DNA of 5,165 nt, taken from assembly GCA_024697885.1 (NCBI GenBank), contig JAILSA010000213.1, positions 1-5,165 on the forward strand, in the 5' to 3' direction. Below are positions 1-5,165 of this stretch, one piece after another. Position 1 is the first letter of the stretch, and each line of letters opens with the position of its first letter. The stretch is from Eubacterium sp. (lineage in GTDB: Bacteria; Bacillota; Clostridia; Lachnospirales; Lachnospiraceae). A program made the translations under genes and the position numbers. A model generated the notes under the pieces. It was not told where the DNA came from and did no database searches. It was given only the letters and a program-made list of their open reading frames with translations.

Positions 1-1
1 G

Positions 2-1477
2 CTGTGGCGGGGCTTCACTCGCCTGGGCATCGACAGCAAGATTTTTACTCCGGACCGGATCAAGGAGGGCTACGGCCTCAACCGAAGAATTGTGGACCAG
101 ACCCTGGAGGAGGGCAGGGACCTTCTCATCACCTGCGACAACGGCATTGCCGCCAACGAAGCGGTGGCCTATGCCAAGGAACATGGCCTGCAGGTGATTG
201 TGACGGACCACCACGAGCCCCAGGAAATCTTGCCCGAGGCGGACACTATTTTGGACCCCAAGCTCCCGGGAGAGACCTATCCCTTTAAGGGACTTTGCGG
301 GGCAGGAGTGGCCTTTAAACTCATATGCGCCCTCTATGAAAAAATGGGAATAGACCGGCAGGAGGCCTATGATTTGCTGGAGTTTGTGGCCATTGCCACG
401 GTGGCAGATGTGATGGAACTTGTGGAGGAAAACAGGATTTTGGTCAAGGAGGGTCTAAAGCGCCTAGAACAAACGGCAAATCCCGGCCTCAGAGCCCTGA
501 TTAAGGTCCAGGACCTGCAGGACAAGACCCTGACAGCCACCCACATCGGCTTTGTCATCGGCCCCTGCTTCAACGCGGCAGGAAGGATTTCCTCCGTGGA
601 AAAATCCTTCGAGCTTTTAATGGAAGAAGATGAAAAGAAGGCTCTTGACCGGGCCCAGGAGTTGAAAAAAATCAACGATGCCCGCAAGCAAATGACGGAG
701 GAGGGGGCCCTTCAGGCCTACCAGTCCATCGACCGGGAACTGGAGGAAAAAGGTCAAATTCCAGATGTCCTGGTGGTTCTTCTAAAGGACGTTCACGAGA
801 GCCTGGCGGGAATAATCGCCGGGCGCATTAAGGAAAAATACAACCACCCAACCATTGCCTTTACGGAGCCTGAGCCCGGTATCATCAAGGGATCCGGCCG
901 GTCCATTGAGGCCTACGACATGTTTGCAGAGCTTATGAAGGTCAAGGATTTGATGATCCGTTTCGGTGGCCACAAGATGGCGGCGGGCATGACTTTGGAA
1001 AAAAAGGATATAGAGGAATTGCGCAAGCGCCTGAATCAAGCCAGCACCCTGACAGAGGAGGATTTTCGTCCAGTGGTAGAAATCGATGCCGCCATGCCGG
1101 TGGGCTATGTGACGGAGCGACTGATTGAGGAATTTTCCCTCTTAGAGCCTTTTGGCACAGGAAACCGCAAGCCTGTTTTTGCAGAGCAGCACTTCAGGGT
1201 TTTAGGTGCTAGGATTTTGGGCCAGGAAAAAAATATTCTAAAGCTTCAGGTCATGAACGAGTACGGCAACAGGACGGATGCCATGCTCTTTCGGGGCAAG
1301 GAGGAGTTCGAGGAACTCATTGTCTCGGAGTGGGGCGGCGGAGAGTTAAAGAGAATGTATCAGGGAAGGGAAAACGACATTGATGTGGCCCTGACATATT
1401 ATCCTACCATCAACGAATTTCGCGGCGTTCGGTCCATACAAATTGTGGTGGGAAGTTTTTGCCGCATAAAAAAATAA
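2..1477 (+). CDS. recJ: Single-stranded-DNA-specific exonuclease RecJ (5' end cut off by window)
   Basis: RecJ degrades single-stranded DNA 5' to 3' in the cytoplasm, serving RecF-type recombination, mismatch repair and base excision repair. The frame is open from base 2 with no start codon needed; the 491 visible residues start just after where the family's motif I (DxD) should lie, so roughly the first 80-100 residues are upstream. Visible in order: CDNG metal-site aspartate (codon 137-139); the family-defining DHH triad in VTDHHEP (206-214); LDPK and the AGVAFKL helix; ADVMEL aspartate (407-409); the GRISS segment; the DHHA1 domain ending in GGHKMAAG (965-988); and a C-terminal OB-fold-like part with LEPFGTGNRKPVF. 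A GTG at 92 is internal, because conserved RecJ sequence (EGYGLN) lies before it. The stop is TAA at 1475-1477. The C-terminus resembles the short RecJ form of about 570-600 residues. All expected catalytic residues in the visible part are intact. Confidence 0.97.
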   Translation: MWRGFTRLGIDSKIFTPDRIKEGYGLNRRIVDQTLEEGRDLLITCDNGIAANEAVAYAKEHGLQVIVTDHHEPQEILPEADTILDPKLPGETYPFKGLCGAGVAFKLICALYEKMGIDRQEAYDLLEFVAIATVADVMELVEENRILVKEGLKRLEQTANPGLRALIKVQDLQDKTLTATHIGFVIGPCFNAAGRISSVEKSFELLMEEDEKKALDRAQELKKINDARKQMTEEGALQAYQSIDRELEEKGQIPDVLVVLLKDVHESLAGIIAGRIKEKYNHPTIAFTEPEPGIIKGSGRSIEAYDMFAELMKVKDLMIRFGGHKMAAGMTLEKKDIEELRKRLNQASTLTEEDFRPVVEIDAAMPVGYVTERLIEEFSLLEPFGTGNRKPVFAEQHFRVLGARILGQEKNILKLQVMNEYGNRTDAMLFRGKEEFEELIVSEWGGGELKRMYQGRENDIDVALTYYPTINEFRGVRSIQIVVGSFCRIKK

Positions 1478-1485
1478 GGGGGAAG
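1476..1485 (+). promoter_or_regulatory. Ribosome binding site overlapping the recJ stop codon
   Basis: The purine run AAGGGGGAAG begins within the recJ TAA stop and ends three bases before the glycosyltransferase ATG (1489); its G-run ends six bases before that ATG. It fixes the ATG at 1489 as the start. Because terminating recJ ribosomes cover this site, the two genes are likely translationally coupled; the coupling is inferred. Confidence 0.75.
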
Positions 1486-1488
1486 CAT

Positions 1489-2451
1489 ATGATTCAAATT
1501 AGTTTGTGCATGATTGTAAAAAATGAAGAAAAAGTTTTGGCGCGCTGTCTCGACAGCATTGTGGACTTGATGGACGAGGTGATTATTGTGGACACTGGCT
1601 CCACCGACAAGACCAAGGAAATCGCCAAAAAGTATACAGATAAAATATATGATTTCCAGTGGGTGGATGATTTTTCCGCCGCCAGAAATTTTGCTTTTTC
1701 CAAGGCCACCATGCCTTATATCTACACAGCGGATGCCGATGAGGTTTTGAATCCGGAAAATCACCAGCGATTTCAGGACTTGAAAGAGGTCCTCTTGCCG
1801 GAAATCGACATTGTGCAGATGAAATATGGCAACCAGCTTGAGCACGGAACCGCCTACAATTTTGACGAGGAGTACAGGCCAAAGCTCTTTAAGCGCCTGC
1901 GGGAGTTTGTCTGGACCGAGCCCGTCCACGAGATGGTTCGCCTAGACCCCATAGTCTTTGACTCGGATATTGTCATCGACCACAGACCCCACGACAACCA
2001 TGCCAAAAGGGATTTTGCTATTTTTCAAAAACAAATCAAAAAGGGTCTTCGCCTGTCCAAGCGCCTCCACCACATGTACGCCATGGAGCTCTACATTTCG
2101 GGGGACCAGGAGGATTTCTTGGAGGCAGAGGAGTTTTTTACCCAGACGGCCCTTGACCCCAACCGCAGTATAGATGAGGTCAAGGAGGCGGCCTGCATTG
2201 CCAGCCGCGCCGCCAGACTCCGAAAGGATGCCCACACGATGTTAAAAATGTCCCTCAAGGATTTGCTGAGCCAGGGGTCCTCGGAAATGTGCTTCGAGCT
2301 TGGCATGTACTTTCTGGACCAGGGGGACACAGAAGAGGCGGCCATGTGGTTCTACAATGCCCGCTACGAGACCCAGCCAATACTCAACATCCACGCCGGC
2401 ACCGACTGGCCGGAGGAGAAGATGAGGGAACTGGGGATGGAAGTTGAATAG
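1489..2451 (+). CDS. Family 2 glycosyltransferase with helical, TPR-like C-terminus
   Basis: This is a 320-residue cytoplasmic GT-A-fold glycosyltransferase expected to move a sugar from a nucleotide-sugar donor to an unknown acceptor. The N-terminus SLCMIVKNEE (5-14) is typical of the family. VDTGSTDKT (34-42) forms the nucleotide-binding loop, DDFSAARNFAF (60-70) follows, and ADADE (81-85) is the DxD metal/donor site. RPKLFKR (130-136) and VHE (146-148) match the later conserved blocks of this subgroup, which also includes SunS-like and TPR-linked enzymes. From about residue 200 to the end the protein is helical, with a TPR-like stretch around 266-293. There is no signal peptide or membrane helix. 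I chose ATG 1489 because it follows a strong AAGGGGGAAG site and starts exactly at the conserved domain; a TTG at 1459 would lie inside recJ. The gene is 11 bases from recJ, so the two are probably co-transcribed. The acceptor (wall polymer, exopolysaccharide or protein) is unknown. Confidence 0.92.
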   Translation: MIQISLCMIVKNEEKVLARCLDSIVDLMDEVIIVDTGSTDKTKEIAKKYTDKIYDFQWVDDFSAARNFAFSKATMPYIYTADADEVLNPENHQRFQDLKEVLLPEIDIVQMKYGNQLEHGTAYNFDEEYRPKLFKRLREFVWTEPVHEMVRLDPIVFDSDIVIDHRPHDNHAKRDFAIFQKQIKKGLRLSKRLHHMYAMELYISGDQEDFLEAEEFFTQTALDPNRSIDEVKEAACIASRAARLRKDAHTMLKMSLKDLLSQGSSEMCFELGMYFLDQGDTEEAAMWFYNARYETQPILNIHAGTDWPEEKMRELGMEVE

Positions 2452-2466
2452 GAAGAAAAAGACAGA

Positions 2467-2492
2467 GGACACCAGAAGGTGTCCTTTTTTTT
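2467..2492 (+). terminator. Intrinsic terminator of the recJ-glycosyltransferase unit
   Basis: A perfect 7-bp stem GGACACC (2467-2473) / GGTGTCC (2478-2484) with an AGAA tetraloop is followed at once by eight T residues (2485-2492). It lies 15 bases after the glycosyltransferase stop, with an A-rich stretch before the stem. This is a canonical Rho-independent terminator for the + strand. Confidence 0.93.
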
Positions 2493-2543
2493 GCGGGGCG
2501 GCTAAGATATCAGCAAAAATCCCGGATATCATAGCCACCCCGC
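2493..2543. repeat. Long imperfect palindrome immediately after the terminator
   Basis: Two 19-base arms (2493-2511 and 2525-2543) are reverse complements at 17 of 19 positions, with mismatches at 2499/2537 (C-A) and 2505/2531 (A-A). They enclose a 13-base loop (2512-2524). The outer arm is GC-rich (GCGGGG/CCCCGC) and the inner arm ends in GATATC. The left arm begins at the base right after the T-tract. No T-run follows the hairpin on either strand, so it is not itself a standard terminator. It could be a 3'-end stabilising or roadblock hairpin, a protein-binding palindrome, or a small REP- or MITE-like repeat. Copy number elsewhere in the genome cannot be judged from one window. Confidence 0.75.
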
Positions 2544-2563
2544 CCCACCTCACCACTCGCTCC

Positions 2564-2612
2564 AAAAAAATTTCAAAAACCCCTTGACAAATCTGTATTA
2601 TTGTACTATTGT
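2564..2612 (+). promoter_or_regulatory. Sigma-A type promoter of the GntR-ABC operon
   Basis: A perfect -35 box TTGACA (2584-2589) is followed, with a 17-base spacer, by a weak -10 box TATTGT (2607-2612); TACTAT at 2604-2609 is an alternative but is spaced too closely. An A/T-rich stretch at 2564-2579 just before the -35 resembles an UP element. The start of transcription would be near 2619, giving a leader of about 57 bases. A strong -35 with a weak -10 buried in repeats fits a promoter under repressor control. Confidence 0.75.
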
Positions 2613-2638
2613 ATTAAGTACATAATACAGTAATACAA
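2593..2638 (+). promoter_or_regulatory. Probable operator array for the adjacent YtrA-type GntR repressor
   Basis: The half-site TGTATTA occurs at 2594-2600 and 2610-2616, and its complement TAATACA at 2623-2629 and 2631-2637. This gives two interleaved inverted repeats: a 9-bp pair at 2593-2601/2622-2630 and an 8-bp pair at 2609-2616/2631-2638. A third nested pair, TGTACT (2602-2607) / AGTACA (2617-2622), has the GTAC...GTAC look of GntR-family operators. A further partial half-site CTGTAT lies at 2645-2650. The array covers the promoter spacer, -10 box and start site, so a bound dimer would block RNA polymerase. Autoregulation by the next gene is inferred from position and family habit. Confidence 0.65.
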
Positions 2639-2675
2639 AAGCTGCTGTATCTAGACAAGTGAAAGGAGTGATTGT

Positions 2676-3038
2676 GTGGCATGGAAACTTGATTCAAGCA
2701 AACCCATCTACATACAGCTCATTGAGGTACTTGAAGGTAGAATCGTATCAGGAGATTATCAACCGGGACAGAAAATCCCCAGCGTCAGAGAACTTGCAGG
2801 TGAGGCGGGGGTTAATCCAAATACTATGCAAAAAGCGCTGGTTGAACTTGAAAGCAAAGGTATGATTGTGACAAACAGGACTTCGGGACGCTACGTTACA
2901 GAGAACACAAAGGTGTTGGATTCCCTAAAGAATAGTAACGCAGATGAGTTTGTAGAGGAATTTATTAAGGGGATGAAGGGTCTGGGATTTTCAGAAAAAG
3001 ATATCCGGGAAATCGTAGACAGTCACCTAAATGATTAA
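2676..3038 (+). CDS. GntR-family transcriptional regulator, YtrA subfamily
   Basis: This 120-residue protein is a DNA-binding repressor with an N-terminal winged helix and a very short C-terminal part, as in the YtrA subfamily (usual length about 110-130). KPIYIQL (9-15) starts the first helix. GDYQPGQKIPSVRELA (26-41) is the classic GntR signature, VNPNTMQKALVELE (46-59) contains the recognition helix, and RTSGRYV (68-74) is the wing. Residues 76-120 are helical and too short to hold a ligand-binding domain, so they probably only mediate dimerisation. The start is a GTG, chosen because AAAGGAG (2662-2668) lies seven bases before it and because family members begin with a similar short lead-in. 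The gene sits 21 bases before the ABC ATPase gene and is preceded by the operator array. It probably represses this operon; the inducer is unknown. Confidence 0.95.
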   Translation: MAWKLDSSKPIYIQLIEVLEGRIVSGDYQPGQKIPSVRELAGEAGVNPNTMQKALVELESKGMIVTNRTSGRYVTENTKVLDSLKNSNADEFVEEFIKGMKGLGFSEKDIREIVDSHLND

Positions 3039-3059
3039 GAGAGAGGAAAGGGAATATTT

Positions 3060-3758
3060 ATGAAACCTATCATAGAATGTAAGAATGTTACCAAGAAGTA
3101 CGGTAGCTTCCGAGCTCTAGACAACATCAGCCTGCAGATTGAGCCAGGTTCGATCGTAGGACTTTTAGGGCCAAACGGAAGCGGCAAGACAACCCTGATC
3201 AAGCTGATTAATTCACTGATCAAGCCAGAGGAGGGCCAGGTCTTAGTAAACGGCATGGAGCCAGGAGTGGAGACAAAGAAAATCGTTTCCTATCTCCCGG
3301 ACAGAATTTACTTTGACGACTACATGAAAGTCAAAGAACTCATGAAGTACTACATGGATTTTTATCAGGACTTTGACAGCGCCAAGGCAGAGAGGCTTTT
3401 GAATGATTTGGGAATTGACCCAAATGCCAAGATCAAGACCCTGTCCAAGGGAACCAAGGAAAAAGTTCAGCTGATTATGGTCATGAGTCGCAAGGCCAAA
3501 CTTTACGTTTTAGACGAGCCAATCGGCGGGGTGGATCCAGCGGCCAGAGATTACATTTTGAACACCATTATTGGCAACTACGAGCCAGATGCCGCCATTC
3601 TTATATCAACACACCTAATTGGAGATATAGAAAAAATTCTCGACGACTGTCTATTTATACAAAACGGCAGGGTGGTCCTTCACAAGTCAGTGGACGAGAT
3701 TCGTATGGAAAATGAGAAGAGCGTAGACGAAGTCTTTAGGGAGGTGTTCAGATGTTAG
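3060..3758 (+). CDS. ABC transporter ATP-binding protein (YtrB-like)
   Basis: This 232-residue ATPase subunit sits on the inner face of the membrane and powers the permease encoded next. Visible motifs: Walker A GPNGSGKT (37-44), a Q-loop region reading YLPD (78-81), signature LSKGT (128-132), Walker B LYVLDEP (148-154) with catalytic Glu153, D-loop GGVDPAAR (156-163) and H-loop His185 in STHL. The usual Q-loop glutamine is Asp81 here, and the signature has Lys and Thr where LSGGQ has Gly and Gln; such departures occur in ABC-2/YtrB-like exporters, so the protein is probably active. ATG 3060 follows an AAAGGG site (3047-3052) at seven bases. Order and spacing (GntR, ATPase, permease) fit the Ytr-type operon. 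The length is normal for a single nucleotide-binding domain, which would act as a homodimer. The substrate is not predictable. Confidence 0.96.
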   Translation: MKPIIECKNVTKKYGSFRALDNISLQIEPGSIVGLLGPNGSGKTTLIKLINSLIKPEEGQVLVNGMEPGVETKKIVSYLPDRIYFDDYMKVKELMKYYMDFYQDFDSAKAERLLNDLGIDPNAKIKTLSKGTKEKVQLIMVMSRKAKLYVLDEPIGGVDPAARDYILNTIIGNYEPDAAILISTHLIGDIEKILDDCLFIQNGRVVLHKSVDEIRMENEKSVDEVFREVFRC

Positions 3759-4597
3759 GGAAAATAATGAAATACGATTTTAAAAATCTTGGTAAGATGT
3801 TTATTCCTATGTATATAGGAATTGGTTTGCTTGCTATGTTTTCGCTGATGATGTCTGTTATGGAAAATGCCATGCCATCGAATGGCTTGTCTGTAATATC
3901 CTTGGTAAACAGTGGAGCACTTTTCCTTTTGGTGGCAGGTCTAATACTGGTGCCAATGGTGTCGCCTTTTATCTCGGGCTATAAATTCTTTGAGTCCATG
4001 GTAAAAAATCAGGGCTATTTGACCCATACGCTTCCGGTAAAAAAATCAACCTTGATCATTGGAAAAAATCTGACAGGAGGAATTTTTTGCCTGTTCAGCA
4101 CCCTGGTTTCCATTGTGGTATTTGTCATTTATGTAGTACTGACCTGGGGAATGAATAGCAGGTTCGATTTTTCCGAGATTCTTGAGCCTATTCGTGTGGT
4201 TATGAATTCTCCGGAGTATATGAATCATAAGGGACAGATTCTCCTGATAATTTTTCTCTTTTTGGTAGGAGTTGTTTTGCAGATGTTTGGCAATGTGGGA
4301 TTTATTTCCATGTGTGCTTCCATCGGTCAGAGAATGAACAAGAACAAGGGCGCGTGGACTGTGGGCGCCTACTTGATTATTAATTTTGCAGTTTCTACAG
4401 TTACTCAGCTGGTTATGGGATTCTTTGCAGTTATATGCCAGGGCTACTTTAATAACCTGGAGCAGCTTATAGAAGATCACAAATACTCTTATTTGATGCT
4501 TGTATTCCTATTTGCTATTGTGTTCAATGCTGTTTCTATCGTTATTTACAATGCCATTGCCATCCGTTTCTTTGACAAGAAAATCAACATGGAATAG
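3752..4597 (+). CDS. ABC-2-like transporter permease, six predicted membrane helices
   Basis: This 281-residue integral membrane protein is the likely partner of the ATPase before it. Hydrophobic stretches at about 17-37, 52-74, 108-131, 163-190, 203-229 and 246-272 suggest six membrane helices. The short amphipathic N-terminus (KIMKYDFKNLGK) is typical of ABC-2 type permeases. GYLTHTLPV (88-96) and ASIGQRMNKNK (189-199) match conserved cytoplasmic segments I associate with this permease family in Bacillota. ATG 3752 lies inside the ATPase stop region, giving a 7-base overlap, with an AGGGAGG site (3738-3744) seven bases upstream. This indicates translational coupling and balanced subunit synthesis. 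The gene ends in tandem stops TAG TAA. Only one permease gene is present, so it would form a homodimer. Whether it exports a peptide, an antibiotic or an envelope component cannot be told. Confidence 0.87.
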   Translation: MLGKIMKYDFKNLGKMFIPMYIGIGLLAMFSLMMSVMENAMPSNGLSVISLVNSGALFLLVAGLILVPMVSPFISGYKFFESMVKNQGYLTHTLPVKKSTLIIGKNLTGGIFCLFSTLVSIVVFVIYVVLTWGMNSRFDFSEILEPIRVVMNSPEYMNHKGQILLIIFLFLVGVVLQMFGNVGFISMCASIGQRMNKNKGAWTVGAYLIINFAVSTVTQLVMGFFAVICQGYFNNLEQLIEDHKYSYLMLVFLFAIVFNAVSIVIYNAIAIRFFDKKINME

Positions 4598-4603
4598 TAA
4601 TCC

Positions 4604-4632
4604 TTGCAAATTAACTCGTCTTTGTGTATAAT
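4604..4632 (+). promoter_or_regulatory. Strong sigma-A promoter of purA
   Basis: TTGCAA (4604-4609, four of six matches to the -35 consensus) and a perfect TATAAT (4627-4632) are separated by an ideal 17 bases. Transcription should start near 4639, leaving a leader of about 62 bases. The -35 starts seven bases after the permease stop, so the promoter fills the whole gap between the two units. No recognisable purine operator or purine riboswitch is visible in the leader. Confidence 0.87.
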
Positions 4633-4700
4633 AAGTTAGGTATGCGCTTAAAAGGTGCATCAAATGAGGAACAAGTGTGGAGACGAATGGAGGAAAAACT

Positions 4701-5165
4701 ATGGTAACAGCTGTTGTAGGCGCCAATTGGGGCGACGAGGGAAAAGGCAAAATCACAGATATGTTAGGTGAGGAGTCTGATATTATTATCCGCTTCCAGG
4801 GAGGAAGTAATGCAGGACATACAATCGTAAACGATTACGGTAAGTTCGCGCTGCACATCCTGCCATCTGGAGTTTTTTATAATCATACTACCAGCATTAT
4901 TGGAAACGGTGTGGCCCTCAATATTCCAGATCTTTTCAAGGAGATCCAGGGGATTGTGGACAGAGGCGTGCCAATGCCAAAGATTAAGGTGAGCGACCGC
5001 GCGCAGATTGTTATGCCATATCATATTTTGTTTGACCAGTACGAGGAGGAGCGTCTTGCAGGCAAGTCCTTCGGTTCTACCAAGTCTGGTATTGCGCCAT
5101 TCTATTCAGATAAATATGCAAAGACAGGAATTCAGGTTTCTGAACTTTTTGACGAGGAGTCCTTG
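4701..5165 (+). CDS. purA: Adenylosuccinate synthetase PurA (3' end cut off by window)
   Basis: PurA joins IMP and aspartate using GTP to form adenylosuccinate, the first step from IMP to AMP, in the cytoplasm. The 155 visible residues are about the first third of the usual 425-430. GANWGDEGKGK (7-17) is the P-loop-like GTP/IMP site with the general base Asp12 (Asp13 in E. coli). FQGGSNAGH (32-40) carries catalytic His40 (His41 in E. coli), and SIIGNG (65-70) is a further family block. GSTKSGIAPFY (125-135) corresponds to the E. coli GTTGRGIGPAY segment, with Thr127 matching the IMP-contacting Thr129. Lys141 stands where E. coli has Arg143, which reaches IMP in the partner subunit. ATG 4701 lies seven bases after a strong GGAGG (4689-4693) and matches the normal N-terminus. 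The reading frame stays open to the window edge. It is transcribed from its own promoter at 4604. Confidence 0.98.
   Translation, partial: MVTAVVGANWGDEGKGKITDMLGEESDIIIRFQGGSNAGHTIVNDYGKFALHILPSGVFYNHTTSIIGNGVALNIPDLFKEIQGIVDRGVPMPKIKVSDRAQIVMPYHILFDQYEEERLAGKSFGSTKSGIAPFYSDKYAKTGIQVSELFDEESL

Noticed and set aside
4..288. 94-codon + strand open frame overlapping recJ
   Set aside because: Proline/glycine-rich out-of-frame translation inside conserved RecJ motifs (CDNG, DHH); not a real gene.
1399..1929. 176-codon open frame on the - strand across the recJ-glycosyltransferase junction
   Set aside because: It lies antisense to two well-supported genes, has no convincing ribosome binding site, and its translation shows no recognisable domain. 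It is a shadow of the + strand codon pattern.
2493..2543. Reading the long palindrome as a second intrinsic terminator
   Set aside because: The right arm is followed by a C-rich stretch and, on the - strand, the hairpin is followed by A residues; neither orientation gives the needed T-run.
2659..2865. 68-codon + strand open frame starting just before the GntR gene
   Set aside because: It runs out of frame through the conserved winged-helix coding sequence, and the good AAAGGAG site is spaced for the GTG at 2676, not for this start.
3752..4597. Lower GC of the permease compared with recJ as a sign of gene transfer
   Set aside because: Hand counts of sample 60-base lines are about 37% here against 60% in part of recJ, but membrane proteins rich in Phe, Ile, Leu and Met bias toward AT, and the ATPase beside it is intermediate. 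There are no mobile-element borders.
4642..4660. Small stem-loop in the purA leader (ATGCGC / GTGCAT, seven-base loop)
   Set aside because: Only six pairs including one G-T wobble; too weak and too short to claim a riboswitch or attenuator.
4664..4760. Possible leader peptide starting at ATG 4664 in the purA leader
   Set aside because: It has no clear ribosome binding site and runs out of frame deep into purA, so it looks like chance.

Overview
The window is ordinary chromosomal DNA of a low-to-moderate GC Gram-positive anaerobe, most likely Bacillota, class Clostridia, possibly Lachnospiraceae or a relative. This rests on strong purine-rich ribosome binding sites, sigma-A type promoters, a YtrA-type GntR/ABC module, and a PurA whose N-terminus has a wording I associate with clostridia. 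The placement is inferred from protein style only. All six genes lie on the + strand; the first and last are cut by the window edges.

Region 1 (2-2492) is the end of a transcription unit. It holds the 3' part of recJ (single-strand DNA 5'-3' exonuclease), followed 11 bases later by a family 2 glycosyltransferase whose ribosome binding site overlaps the recJ stop codon. The unit closes with a textbook intrinsic terminator. Directly against its T-tract lies an unexplained 51-base imperfect palindrome (2493-2543).

Region 2 (about 2564-4597) is a self-contained regulator/transporter operon: a promoter covered with repeated TGTATTA/TAATACA half-sites, a short GntR repressor of the YtrA subfamily, an ABC ATPase, and a six-helix ABC-2-like permease whose start overlaps the ATPase stop. 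This is the Ytr-like layout, in which the repressor controls its own operon. In such systems the inducing signal is often envelope or antibiotic stress; the substrate cannot be read from the sequence.

Region 3 (4604-5165) is a strong consensus promoter, a roughly 60-base leader and the first 155 codons of purA (adenylosuccinate synthetase, first committed step from IMP to AMP). No terminator separates it from the transporter operon.

I see no mobile element, CRISPR array, RNA gene or clearly new system. The points most worth a second look are the operator array, the palindrome behind the terminator, and non-canonical residues in PurA and in the ABC ATPase.
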